A stretch of DNA of 64,000 bases, from assembly GCF_000725885.1 (NCBI RefSeq), contig NZ_JODR01000001.1, forward strand, positions 62,001 through 126,000. Reading direction: 5' to 3'. A program made the translations under genes and the position numbers. This DNA is from Streptomyces albus subsp. albus. Its GTDB lineage: Bacteria > Actinomycetota > Actinomycetes > Streptomycetales > Streptomycetaceae. Positions 53,404 through 61,470 of this stretch are shown here, piece by piece (position 1 is the stretch's first letter; each line of letters opens with the position of its first letter). A model generated the notes under the pieces. It made no database searches. It was not told the DNA's origin and worked only from the letters and a program-made list of their open reading frames with translations.

Positions 53404-54333
53404 ATGTCATCTGCGAGCCGCTACACCTATCTCGGTCCCGAAGGCACCTTCACCGAAGCCGCCCTGCACACCCTCCCCGAGGCCGCCACCCGCCAGCTCA
53501 CCCCGATGGTGTCGGTCCCGGCGGCGCTGGACGCCGTACGGAACGGAGAGGCGCAGGCGGCGTTCGTGCCGATCGAGAACTCGGTGGAGGGCGGTGTGAC
53601 CGCCACCCTGGACGAGCTGGCGGGCGGCAGCCGGCTGATGATCTACCGGGAGGTGCTGCTGCCGATCGCCTTCGCGCTGCTGGTGCGGCCCGGCACCACG
53701 CTGGAGGAGATCAAGACGGTGACCGGGCACCCGGTGGCGCAGCCGCAGGTGCGCAACTGGCTGGCCGAGCATCTGCCGGAGGCGGTGTGGGAGTCGGCGG
53801 CCTCCAACGCGGACGGTGCCCGGCTGGTGCAGGAGGGCCGGTACGACGCCGCGTTCGCGGGGGAGTTCGCGGCGGTCACCTACGGGCTCGAACCGCTGGT
53901 GACCAACATCCACGACGCGGAGAACGCGACGACGCGGTTCGTGCTGCTGGGCGAGCCGGCCCGTCCGGCGGCGCCCACGGGGGCCGACAAGACGTCGGTC
54001 GTCTTCTGGCTGCGCGGGGACCAGCCCGGTGCGCTGCTGGAGGTGCTGCACGAGTACGCCTCCCGCGGGGTGAACCTGATGCGGATCGAGTCCCGGCCCA
54101 CGGGCAAGGGCATCGGCCAGTACTGCTTCTCGGCGGACTGCGAGGGCCATGTGCAGGACCGCCGGGTGGGGGACGTGCTGATGGGGCTGAAGCGCTCCTG
54201 CCGCGCGGTGCGCTTCCTGGGCTCGTACCCGCGGGCCGACGAGCAGCCGCCGACGGTGCGCTCGGGGATGGCGGACAGTGACTTCGTGGCGGCGGCGGAC
54301 TGGCTGACACGGTGCCTGGACGGGCGGGACTGA
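53404..54333 (+). CDS. pheA: prephenate dehydratase
   Basis: A 309-residue monofunctional prephenate dehydratase converting prephenate to phenylpyruvate in phenylalanine synthesis. The catalytic domain spans about residues 5-185: YTYLGPEGTFTEAALHTL, FVPIENSVEGGVTATLDELA, AFAGEFAAVTYGLEPLVTN, and the catalytic Thr region NATTRFVLLGEPA. The ACT regulatory domain follows (SVVFWLRGDQPGALLEVLHE, VNLMRIESRPTGKGIGQYCF); GALLE and ESRP are the phenylalanine-binding motifs, so feedback inhibition is expected. No ribosome site lies ahead of the ATG at 53404. It follows dtpA by 42 bp. Confidence 0.95.
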   Translation: MSSASRYTYLGPEGTFTEAALHTLPEAATRQLTPMVSVPAALDAVRNGEAQAAFVPIENSVEGGVTATLDELAGGSRLMIYREVLLPIAFALLVRPGTTLEEIKTVTGHPVAQPQVRNWLAEHLPEAVWESAASNADGARLVQEGRYDAAFAGEFAAVTYGLEPLVTNIHDAENATTRFVLLGEPARPAAPTGADKTSVVFWLRGDQPGALLEVLHEYASRGVNLMRIESRPTGKGIGQYCFSADCEGHVQDRRVGDVLMGLKRSCRAVRFLGSYPRADEQPPTVRSGMADSDFVAAADWLTRCLDGRD

Positions 54334-54396
54334 GCCGGACGGAGAGCCGGTGAGCGGGCCTGCGGGCCTGCGGGCCCGGGCTGGGGCTGAGTCGCA

Positions 54397-54538
54397 CCGG
54401 GGGGCCGGACGGGCTGGAGCTGGGGCTGATTCGGGCCCCGGGGGCCGGGCGGGCGGGGACTGGGGCTGGAGCTGCGTCGGGTCCGGGGCCGGACGGGCGG
54501 GGACTGGGGCTGGAGCTGCGTCGGGTCCGGGGCCGGAC
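54397..54538. repeat. 44-bp direct repeat (two perfect copies) after pheA
   Basis: A 44-bp unit beginning GGGCGGGGACTGGGGCTGGA is present as perfect tandem copies at 54451-54494 and 54495-54538. A degenerate copy covers 54397-54450, and a shorter GCGGGCCT repeat lies just before it. The unit is not a multiple of three and lies outside genes. Confidence 0.9.
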
Positions 54539-54706
54539 GGGCCGGGGCCGCCCCGGAGCAGGGCGCGGAGGGCCGGGTCTGCCGGGGACCAGGGGTCCAG
54601 GAAGGCCGTGCCCGGGCCGGACCAGGCCCCCGGGAACGCCGTGTCCGCGGCGTGCCGGGGAGGGCGGACGGGTCGGGTCCGGGCCGGAGCGGGACGGGGA
54701 TCACCG

Positions 54707-55026
54707 CTGTGCACAGCCGGGACGAAGTTATCCACAGGCGCGGATGGCGACCTGTGCACAAGTCGACAGGCGAACCGGGCTCTGTCGACAAAACGGCATG
54801 ATGCTCACATCGCCGTCCACAGCCCACACACCGCCTCCCGTCACCACAATTCCTCTGATCAATCCTTTGGGGTGAGCTGATCCCCCTCGAATGAGTGGGT
54901 ATTCCGGGTTTGCGCGGGGAATTTCCGGGTGGCCGAACAGGTGCCGGAACGCATTGCCACCATTTCCACAGCCCTTCTTCTTTCCCTGTGGAAAAGTCAG
55001 TGCACGGTCGGCCACGCTGTGGATAA
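54707..55026. promoter_or_regulatory. cluster of DnaA boxes (DnaA-titration site type)
   Basis: Two perfect TTATCCACA boxes lie at 54728-54736 (plus) and 55018-55026 (minus). One-mismatch boxes to TTGTCCACA or TTATCCACA are TTGTGCACA (54753-54761, minus), TTGTCGACA (54783-54791, minus) and TTTTCCACA (54987-54995, minus). Weaker ones are CCGTCCACA (54813-54821), ATTTCCACA (54962-54970) and CTGTGCACA (54707-54715). The region is also the least GC-rich part of its neighbourhood. No dnaA, dnaN or rpmH gene is near, so it is not oriC. S. coelicolor has a high-affinity DnaA-box cluster, D78, which from memory lies in this chromosomal area and restrains initiation. Confidence 0.75.
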
Positions 55027-55287
55027 ACCACGGGAGGAGGGGCGCCAACTCGCCCCGGAGCACCCACAGTCCGCCAGCTCGGCAAGTGCCGCACCACGGC
55101 GTACGGGACCCGCGGTGGACCCGGATCACCGAAGAGGACCGGGGTACGGCGGGCCCACCACCGTACCCCCCGGACAATTCCCGGAATGCACCCCCACCCT
55201 CGGAGAGCAAAACTCTCAATTCGGACAAATTACATGCAAAGGGATTTCGCTTGGAGGCGCGTCGGAGCCCACCGGTACCCTGGCGGG

Positions 55288-56565
55288 GTGATTGACCTTC
55301 GCCTGCTCCGTGAGGACCCCGACCGTGCGCGCGCCTCGCAGCGCGCCCGTGGAGAGGACGTCGACCTGGTCGACGCGGTGCTCTCCGCCGACGAGCGGCG
55401 CAGGTCCTCCAGCGTCCGCTTCGACGAACTCCGCGCCGAGCAGAAGCAGCTCGGCAAGCGCATCCCCAAGGCCGAGGGCGAGGAGAAGGCGGAGCTGCTG
55501 CGCCGCACCGGCGAGCTGGCGAGCGCCGTCAAGGCCGCCGACGCCGAGAAGGACGAGGCGGCGGCCGAGACGCAGCAGCTGCTGCGCCGGCTGAGCAACC
55601 TCGTCCACCCCGACGTACCGGTCGGCGGCGAGGAGGACTTCACCGTCCTGGAGACCATCGGCACCCCGCGCGACTTCGCCGCCGAGGGCTTCGAGCCGAA
55701 GGACCACCTGGAGCTGGGCCAGCGGCTGGGCGCCATCGACGTCGAGCGCGGCGCCAAGGTGTCCGGCTCGCGCTTCTACTTCCTCACCGGCGTCGGCGCC
55801 CTGCTGGAGCTGGCCCTGGTGAACGCGGCCGTCGCACAGGCCACCGAGGCGGGCTTCACCCCGATGCTCACCCCGGCCCTGGTCAAGCCGCAGGCCATGG
55901 ACGGCACCGGCTTCCTCGGCCAGGCCGCGCAGGACGTGTACCACCTGGAGAAGGACGACATGTACCTCGTCGGCACCTCCGAGGTGCCGCTGGCGGGGTA
56001 CCACATGGACGAGATCATCGAGGCGGACCGGCTGCCGCTGCGCTACGCCGCCTTCTCGCCCTGCTTCCGCCGCGAGGCCGGCTCGTACGGCAAGGACACC
56101 CGCGGGATCTTCCGCGTCCACCAGTTCGACAAGGTGGAGATGTTCTCCTACGTCGACCCGGAGGACTCCCAGGCCGAGCACCGCCGGCTGCTGGAGTGGG
56201 AGAAGCAGTGGCTGTCCTCGCTGGAGCTGCCGTTCCAGGTGATCGACGTGGCCAGCGGTGACCTGGGCTCCTCGGCCGCCCGCAAGTACGACTGCGAGGC
56301 GTGGATCCCCACCCAGGGCAAGTACCGCGAGCTGACCTCCACCTCGGACTGCACCGAGTTCCAGGCGCGCCGGCTCTCCATCCGGATGCGGGAGGGCAAG
56401 CAGGTCAAGCCGCTGGCGACGCTGAACGGCACCCTGTGCGCCGTGCCGCGCACCATCGTGGCGCTGCTGGAGAACCACCAGCAGGCGGACGGTTCGGTGT
56501 GGGTACCGCCGGTGCTCCGGCCCTACCTGGGCGGACGCGAGGCGCTGGAGCCGGTCGCCAAGTGA
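55288..56565 (+). CDS. serS: seryl-tRNA synthetase
   Basis: A 425-residue class II synthetase charging tRNA-Ser (two of its substrates are encoded in this window). The N-terminal coiled-coil arm that grips the long variable arm spans about residues 28-105 ([20 protein letters not shown]). The catalytic core has motif 1 around [20 protein letters not shown], motif 2 [31 protein letters not shown] region and motif 3 [21 protein letters not shown] chose the GTG at 55288 ([10 protein letters not shown]); the longer frame upstream is non-coding. The upstream GAGAG-CAAAA-CTCTC is a weak dyad. There is no T-box that I can see. Confidence 0.97.
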   Translation: MIDLRLLREDPDRARASQRARGEDVDLVDAVLSADERRRSSSVRFDELRAEQKQLGKRIPKAEGEEKAELLRRTGELASAVKAADAEKDEAAAETQQLLRRLSNLVHPDVPVGGEEDFTVLETIGTPRDFAAEGFEPKDHLELGQRLGAIDVERGAKVSGSRFYFLTGVGALLELALVNAAVAQATEAGFTPMLTPALVKPQAMDGTGFLGQAAQDVYHLEKDDMYLVGTSEVPLAGYHMDEIIEADRLPLRYAAFSPCFRREAGSYGKDTRGIFRVHQFDKVEMFSYVDPEDSQAEHRRLLEWEKQWLSSLELPFQVIDVASGDLGSSAARKYDCEAWIPTQGKYRELTSTSDCTEFQARRLSIRMREGKQVKPLATLNGTLCAVPRTIVALLENHQQADGSVWVPPVLRPYLGGREALEPVAK

Positions 56566-57431
56566 GCGCAGCCGACACCGCCCCGGACGGCCCCGCGTTC
56601 CCCTACCGGCTGGTCGCCACCGACCTCGACGGCACACTGCTGCGCTCGGACGACACCGTCTCGGCGCGCACCCGTGCCGCGCTCGACGCCGTCGCCGGGC
56701 GGGGCGCGGCGCACATCGTGGTGACCGGCCGGGCGGTGCCGTGGACGAAGCAGATCCTGGCCGACCTCGGCTACCGGGGGCTGGCGGTGTGCGCACAGGG
56801 CTCCCAGGTCTACGACGCGGGCAGCGGACGGCTGCTGACCTCCGTCACGCTGGACCGGCGGGTGGCCCAGGAGGCCCTCGAGCGGCTGGAGAAGGAGGTC
56901 GGCACGGTGGCGCTGGCCGCCTCCCGGGACGGGGTGGACGGCGAGGTGCTGGCCGGCCCCGGCTACCGGGTGCACGACGGCCCCCTGCCGTACGTCCCCT
57001 TCCACGACCGTGCGGAGATCTGGCGGGAGCCGCTCAACAAGCTCTACGTCCAGCACCCGCGGCTCGGCGACGACGAGCTGGCCGAGGCCGCGCGGGCGGC
57101 GGTCGGCCACCTGGTGGGCGTGGTGATGGCCGGCGAGGGCATCGTGGAACTGCTGCCGCTGGGCCTCACCAAGGCCAAGGGGCTGGCCCTGGCCGCCCGC
57201 CGGCTGAAGGTCCGCGCGGCCGAGACCGTCGCGTTCGGCGACATGCCCAACGACATACCGATGTTCGCCTGGGCGGGGCACAGCGTGGCCATGGCCAACG
57301 CCCACGAGGAGCTGCTGGCCGTCGCCGACGAGGTGACCGCCGCCAACGACGAGGACGGCATCGCCCTCGTGCTGGAGCGACTGCTCGACGGGCGGGACGC
57401 CCCCGCCGCCGGGGCCCCCGTCTCCTCGTAG
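56562..57431 (+). CDS. HAD-family (Cof/YbiV-type) phosphatase
   Basis: A 289-residue HAD subclass IIB hydrolase. Motif I is [16 protein letters not shown] with nucleophile Asp and general-acid Asp, motif [12 protein letters not shown], motif III Lys in [14 protein letters not shown], and motif [17 protein letters not shown]. The C2 cap lies between ([20 protein letters not shown] onward). Substrates of this group are sugar phosphates or other small phosphomonoesters. The GTG start overlaps the serS stop as GTGA, so it is coupled to serS; the same pairing is found in other streptomycetes as far as I recall. A hairpin ends the unit. Confidence 0.92.
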   Translation: MSAADTAPDGPAFPYRLVATDLDGTLLRSDDTVSARTRAALDAVAGRGAAHIVVTGRAVPWTKQILADLGYRGLAVCAQGSQVYDAGSGRLLTSVTLDRRVAQEALERLEKEVGTVALAASRDGVDGEVLAGPGYRVHDGPLPYVPFHDRAEIWREPLNKLYVQHPRLGDDELAEAARAAVGHLVGVVMAGEGIVELLPLGLTKAKGLALAARRLKVRAAETVAFGDMPNDIPMFAWAGHSVAMANAHEELLAVADEVTAANDEDGIALVLERLLDGRDAPAAGAPVSS

Positions 57432-57439
57432 CCACCTCC

Positions 57440-57466
57440 CCGGCGGGCGGTTTTCCGGCCCGCCGG
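57440..57466 (+). terminator. terminator of the serS-HAD operon
   Basis: CCGGCGGGC (57440-57448) pairs with GCCCGCCGG (57458-57466) across a 9-base loop containing TTTT. It begins nine bases after the HAD stop. Confidence 0.6.
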
Positions 57467-57623
57467 GCGGGCGCCGCCGGTCCGGGGTGCGCTTCCACCG
57501 GTCCGTACCGTCCGGCCGGCGCGTGGCCTTTCCGGTCGTCCGTGCGGCACCGGCCCCTGTGTGAACCGCCGCCTTCCCCTGTGTGAACCACCGCCATCCG
57601 GGCCGTCCGGCGGCACAGACAGA

Positions 57624-57645
57624 TATTTGACTGGTCGGTCTCGAA
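57624..57645 (+). promoter_or_regulatory. operator of the TetR regulator, upstream copy
   Basis: The half-site GTCTCGAA (57638-57645) with a partly matching left half around GAC-TGGTCG-GTC lies 16 bp before the TetR start. It resembles the perfect dyad found in front of the hydrolase gene (58319-58340), which identifies both as sites for the same protein. Confidence 0.65.
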
Positions 57646-57661
57646 AGAATAGAGTCCCGGC

Positions 57662-58270
57662 ATGGCGCGAACGAAGGAATTCGATCCGGAGGCCGCCCTG
57701 GACGCGGCGATGCGGCTGTTCTGGCGCAAGGGCTACGAAGCGACCTCCACCAGCGATCTGACGGAGGAGCTGGGCATCGCCCGGGCCAGCCTGTACGGGA
57801 CGTTCGGCTCCAAGCACGCCCTCTATCTGGCCGCCCTCGACCGATTCCTCGCCGGCGCCACAGGACCGACCCCGGCCGACATCCTGACCTCCCGCACCTC
57901 CGCGCTGGAGTCGGTCCGCGACCTGCTGGAGACCAGCCTGGTGCCCGAGCAGGGGGACACGCCGCCCGGTTGCTTCGCGGTCAACGCCACCGTGGAGCAC
58001 GGCGACACCGACCCCGAGATCGCGCGGCGCACCACGGGCAACGTCAGCCGCCTGGAGACGGCGCTCTACGGGGCCCTCCTCCGGGCGCGCGCCGAGGGCG
58101 AACTAGCGGCCGGCGTGGACCCGAAGGCGGCGGCGACGATGCTGACCGGGCTCAACCACGGCCTGAAGGTGCTCGCGAGGGCGGGCGAGGGCCAGAGCGA
58201 CCGCATCCGTACGGCGATCGATTCGGCGATGTCGCTGCTCGCCGCACCGCCGCGCGCCGACGCCGGCTGA
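57662..58270 (+). CDS. TetR-family regulator of the adjacent hydrolase
   Basis: A 202-residue TetR protein. HTH: FDPEAALDAAMRLFWRKGYE, TSDLTEELGIARASLYGTFG. The C-terminal part (CFAVNATVEHGDTDPEIARR) matches the group with the TetR_C_6-type CLxxNxxxE region. It has an ATG start without a strong ribosome site; the operator half-site lies just ahead, so autorepression is likely. A perfect hairpin terminator and then a second operator separate it from the hydrolase gene, so the two are transcribed separately but probably by one switch. Confidence 0.9.
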   Translation: MARTKEFDPEAALDAAMRLFWRKGYEATSTSDLTEELGIARASLYGTFGSKHALYLAALDRFLAGATGPTPADILTSRTSALESVRDLLETSLVPEQGDTPPGCFAVNATVEHGDTDPEIARRTTGNVSRLETALYGALLRARAEGELAAGVDPKAAATMLTGLNHGLKVLARAGEGQSDRIRTAIDSAMSLLAAPPRADAG

Positions 58271-58280
58271 CCGTCCCGTC

Positions 58281-58306
58281 TGTGGCACCCCGGGCCGGGT
58301 GCCACA
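58281..58306 (+). terminator. terminator of the TetR gene
   Basis: TGTGGCACCC (58281-58290) and its exact complement (58297-58306) form a 10-bp stem with a CGGGCC loop, 11 bases after the stop. Confidence 0.75.
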
Positions 58307-58318
58307 GGCATGCCCTGA

Positions 58319-58340
58319 TTCGAGACCGGCCAGTCTCGAA
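58319..58340 (+). promoter_or_regulatory. perfect TetR operator before the alpha/beta-hydrolase gene
   Basis: TTCGAGAC-CGGCCA-GTCTCGAA is a perfect 8+6+8 dyad. Its right half is identical to the half-site in front of the tetR gene 680 bp away. It lies 60 bp before the hydrolase start. Confidence 0.8.
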
Positions 58341-58399
58341 AAGCCCTCCCGGACCACTCGCCGCGCCACAGCACACGCACAAGGAAGAAGGAACAGGAC

Positions 58400-59281
58400 A
58401 TGATCTCCGACCACCGCGGACAGCCCCTCGGCACCGGCCGCGCCGCCGTCAACGGGACGAGCCTGCACTACCGGACGGGCGGCTTCGGCCCGGCGCTGGT
58501 GCTGCTGCACGGCGTACCCAAGACCAGCTACCACTGGCGGCACCTGATCCCGAAGCTCACCGACCGGTACACGGTCGTCGCGCCGGATCTGCGCGGCCTG
58601 GGCGACTCGGCCCGCCCGGCGGACGGCTACGACTCCGCGACGATGAGCGACGACATCGCCGCACTGATGGCCCACCTCGGACACGAGACCTACGCCGTGG
58701 TGGGCGAGGACTGGGGAGCGGTCGTCGGCTACCAGCTCGCCGCCCGTCACCGGGACCACGTGCGGGCGCTCGTCTTCGCCGAGGCGCTGCTCCCCGGGTT
58801 CGGCTTCGAGGACCACACGGCACTCACCCGCGAGAACGTCTCCAGCGGCATGCACCTGTGGCACCTGGGCTTCTACTTCCAGCCGGACGTCCCCGAAATG
58901 CTGATCGCCGGGCACGAGCGGGAGCTGATCAGCTACATGATCAAGAACGAGCGGAGCCACCCGGACACGGCCACCCCCGACGCCATCGAGGAGTACGTGC
59001 GCTGCTACTCCATGCCCGGGGGCATCCGGGCGATGCTGGCGGTCTACCGCGCGATGCTGGTGGACGCCGAACAGAACCGCGAAGCGGCACGGAAGAAGCT
59101 GGACATACCAGTGCTGGCGCTCGGCGGCTCGGCCTTCATCGGCGAGCGGAACGAGGAGATGGCACGGCACGTGGCCCACGACGTGACCGGACAGGTCTTC
59201 ACGGCGGGGCACGACCTCGCCGAGGAGGTCCCGGACGAGATGGCCGCCGCGGTGCTGCCGTTCCTGGCCGGGCACCTGTGA
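58400..59281 (+). CDS. alpha/beta hydrolase, epoxide hydrolase / haloalkane dehalogenase type
   Basis: A 293-residue soluble hydrolase. HGVPKTSYHWRHLIPKL contains the oxyanion-hole HGxP. The nucleophile elbow VVGEDWGAVVGYQLA has Asp where lipases have Ser, as in epoxide hydrolases and dehalogenases. The catalytic His is in FTAGHDLAEEVPDEM. The cap domain (FEDHTALTRENVSSGMHLWH) has Trp/His residues. The cap Tyr pair that activates epoxides is not certain, so fluoroacetate- or haloalkane-type substrates are also possible. AGAAGGAACAG lies before the ATG. It is controlled by the TetR upstream through the dyad at 58319-58340. Confidence 0.88.
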   Translation: MISDHRGQPLGTGRAAVNGTSLHYRTGGFGPALVLLHGVPKTSYHWRHLIPKLTDRYTVVAPDLRGLGDSARPADGYDSATMSDDIAALMAHLGHETYAVVGEDWGAVVGYQLAARHRDHVRALVFAEALLPGFGFEDHTALTRENVSSGMHLWHLGFYFQPDVPEMLIAGHERELISYMIKNERSHPDTATPDAIEEYVRCYSMPGGIRAMLAVYRAMLVDAEQNREAARKKLDIPVLALGGSAFIGERNEEMARHVAHDVTGQVFTAGHDLAEEVPDEMAAAVLPFLAGHL

Positions 59282-59419
59282 CGGGAGGGGCGTGACCTGA
59301 CCGCGGTCCCGGGACGCGCATCCCCCGCCGCGCCCCGGGACCGCCGTCCGGCCGGGAGCCGTCCGGGCGGGAGCCGTCCGGGCGGCCATGTGGCCGCTGC
59401 TCGACCGGCCGGACGAGTT

Positions 59420-60556
59420 CTAGTGGCCGGACGGGTCCTGGTCGTGCGCCTCGAACATGGCGATCAGGTCGTGCGGGGTGTTGTCGCCGTAGAGGAGTTC
59501 ATGGAGTGCATACCCGTCCCTGGCGGCTGCGGCACTGCGGGGGAACATGTCCTGCTCGTAGCCGGTGAGTGCGGCCTCGATGTCGCCGGGGTGCGCGGCG
59601 ATGGCCTTGGCCAGCTCGGCGCCGTCGTACATGGCCAGGTTGGCGCCTTCGCCGTTGGGGATCGAGAGATGGGCCGCATCGCCGATCAGGGTCACTCCGG
59701 CAGTGCGGTCCCACAGGTGGTCCACGGGTAGGGCGTTGAGGACGCGCAGGACCGGTGCCGTGTCGCCGTCGGTGATGAGGGCGGTGAGCTCGGGCGCCCA
59801 GCCGGCGAACTCCTGGGCGACACGGGCCGTGGCTGTGGCGGGATCGGTGAAATCGATGGCGCGGAACCAGTCCAGCGGCTTGGCGAGTCCCACATAGGCG
59901 TGGAGCGTCCCGCCGCTCTCCCGGTGCGCGTGGATTCCCTTTTCCGGCGCGAGCGCGTACATCGCCCCGCCGCCGACCGCCTTCGCGCTGGCCGGGTGCC
60001 GGGTGTCGCCGTCGTACAGCCACGTCTCGACGAACGAGGTGCCGGTGTACTCGGGCCGGGCTTCGGACAGCAGCGGCCTGACGCGCGACCACGCGCCGTC
60101 CGCGCCCACCAGCAGGCTCGTCGTCGTGGTGGTGCCGTCGGCGAAGGTCACCTCGTGACGCCCCTCACCGAGGGGGCGCGCTTCCCTGACCGCGCGCCCC
60201 CACCGGACGGTGCCGGCCGGCAGTGAGTCGAGCAGGATGCGCCGCAGTTCACCGCGTTGCACCTCGGGGCGCCCCCGCTCGCTGTCGTCGGCGTGCAGCA
60301 GGGCGCCGTCGGGGCCGAGGACCCGTATCGCCTCCCGGCCCTCCAGGATGATCCCGCGGAACGCGTCCATCAGGCCCGCCGCCCGGAGCGCCGCCTGGCC
60401 GTTCTCCTCGTGGATGTCGAGCATGCCGCCTTGTGTGCGTGCGGCCGGCAAGGACTCCGCCTCGTAGACGGTGGCCGGGATTCCGTGGACGTGCAGGACG
60501 CGGGCGAGTGTCAGGCCGCCGAGGCCGGCGCCGACGATCGTGACGTGCGGGTTCAT
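59420..60556 (-). CDS. TetX-like FAD-dependent monooxygenase
   Basis: A 378-residue class A flavoprotein hydroxylase. The FAD-binding Rossmann motif is at the N-terminus (VTIVGAGLGGLTLARVLHVH). The family segment ARTQGGMLDIHEENGQAALR, the DG-type SLLVGADGAWSRVRPLL and the second FAD motif LIGDAAHLSIPNGEGANLAM are intact. The length and the GG-x-LD-x-H-x3-GQ pattern match TetX, which hydroxylates tetracyclines, and related streptomycete flavoproteins. GD with IPNGEG replaces the usual PPFAGQG. GAAGGAG precedes the ATG at 60556. It is divergent from a TetR gene over two palindromes. Similarity to TetX does not prove tetracycline inactivation. Confidence 0.88.
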   Translation of the reverse strand: MNPHVTIVGAGLGGLTLARVLHVHGIPATVYEAESLPAARTQGGMLDIHEENGQAALRAAGLMDAFRGIILEGREAIRVLGPDGALLHADDSERGRPEVQRGELRRILLDSLPAGTVRWGRAVREARPLGEGRHEVTFADGTTTTTSLLVGADGAWSRVRPLLSEARPEYTGTSFVETWLYDGDTRHPASAKAVGGGAMYALAPEKGIHAHRESGGTLHAYVGLAKPLDWFRAIDFTDPATATARVAQEFAGWAPELTALITDGDTAPVLRVLNALPVDHLWDRTAGVTLIGDAAHLSIPNGEGANLAMYDGAELAKAIAAHPGDIEAALTGYEQDMFPRSAAAARDGYALHELLYGDNTPHDLIAMFEAHDQDPSGH

Positions 60557-60603
60557 GAGGCTCCTTCGGAGAGGTCGACGCAGCCGGAAGCGGTCGCGAA
60601 CAG

Positions 60604-60645
60604 TGTGGAATGCCATTCCACAGCCAGTCTGGAATCCGATTCCAG
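60604..60645. promoter_or_regulatory. two palindromic TetR operators between the flavoprotein gene and its regulator
   Basis: TGTGGAAT-GCC-ATTCCACA (60604-60622) and CTGGAAT-CCG-ATTCCAG (60629-60645) share the core TGGAAT-N3-ATTCCA, with centres 24 bp apart. They fill the 107-bp divergent gap, so one regulator could control both directions. Confidence 0.85.
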
Positions 60646-60663
60646 CCATGTCAAAATGGTGGA

Positions 60664-61470
60664 GTGACATCACGGACGGACAAGAAGGCGCAGCGGCGGG
60701 CGGATCCGCTCACGCGGGAGCGGATCGCCGAGGCCGCGGTCGAACTGCTCGACACGGCGGGCGAGCGCGGGCTGACGTTCCCGGCGTTGAGCGAGCGCCT
60801 GTCGACCGGCCCCGGAGCGATCTACTGGCACGTGTCGGACAAGAACGACCTGCTCGGCGCGGCCACCGAGGCCGTCATCGGCACGGCTCTGCCCGCCCGG
60901 CCCGCCCCGTCACCGTCGTCGCAGCCGCAGCCGCAGCCGCAGCCGCAGCCGCAGCGGGAGCAGGTGCACGCCGTCGCACTGGCCCTGTACGACGCGATCG
61001 AGGCGCACCCGTGGCTGCCCGCGCAGCTCGCCGCCCAGCTCTCCCGCAACCCCTGGGGGCCGGTGACGGCTCGGATCTTCGAAGGCATCAGCCGCCAGGT
61101 CATCGCACTGAACGTGCCCGCCCACAGCTGGTTCACAGCGACGTCCGCGCTGATGCACTACATCCTCGGCGCCGCCGCGCAGAACGCCGCGAACACGGCG
61201 AGCGCCCGCGATCTCGGCCCCGACGTGAGCCGTGCCTCGTTCTTCGAGTCCGTCGCACAGGCGTGGCAGGAACTCGACCCGCACACCTACCCGTCCGCCC
61301 GGGCCGTGGCGGGACAGCTGGGCGATCACGACGACCGCGAACAGTTCCTCGCCGGGATCGACCTCATCCTCGCCGGCTTCGCCGCGACCTACCCTGCCGC
61401 CACCGAGCGGACACCTTCCGCCACCGAGCGGACGGCTCCCCGGCCACCACACCGGCCGGACAGCCCCTAG
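60664..61470 (+). CDS. TetR-family regulator divergent from the TetX-like gene
   Basis: A 268-residue regulator. HTH: LTRERIAEAAVELLDTAGER, FPALSERLSTGPGAIYWHVS. A PQPQPQPQ run (about residues 86-95) separates it from the ligand-binding domain (AIEAHPWLPAQLAAQLSRNP, SWFTATSALMHYILGAAAQN). The GTG at 60664 follows GGTGGA immediately, so the mRNA may be leaderless or use a non-standard site. It sits 19 bp from the second palindrome, implying autorepression and control of the flavoprotein gene. The tail TERTPSATERTAP repeats a short motif. Its stop TAG overlaps the stop of the convergent Lrp gene by four bases. Confidence 0.9.
   Translation: MTSRTDKKAQRRADPLTRERIAEAAVELLDTAGERGLTFPALSERLSTGPGAIYWHVSDKNDLLGAATEAVIGTALPARPAPSPSSQPQPQPQPQPQREQVHAVALALYDAIEAHPWLPAQLAAQLSRNPWGPVTARIFEGISRQVIALNVPAHSWFTATSALMHYILGAAAQNAANTASARDLGPDVSRASFFESVAQAWQELDPHTYPSARAVAGQLGDHDDREQFLAGIDLILAGFAATYPAATERTPSATERTAPRPPHRPDSP

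Noticed and set aside
54707..55026. Chromosomal origin oriC
   Set aside because: DnaA boxes are present but dnaA, dnaN, rpmH, gyrB and parAB are absent, and the box number is lower than the roughly 19 expected for a Streptomyces oriC.
55195..55290. T-box riboswitch upstream of serS
   Set aside because: Only a five-base-pair GAGAG/CTCTC dyad is present; there is no conserved T-box sequence, specifier loop or antiterminator.
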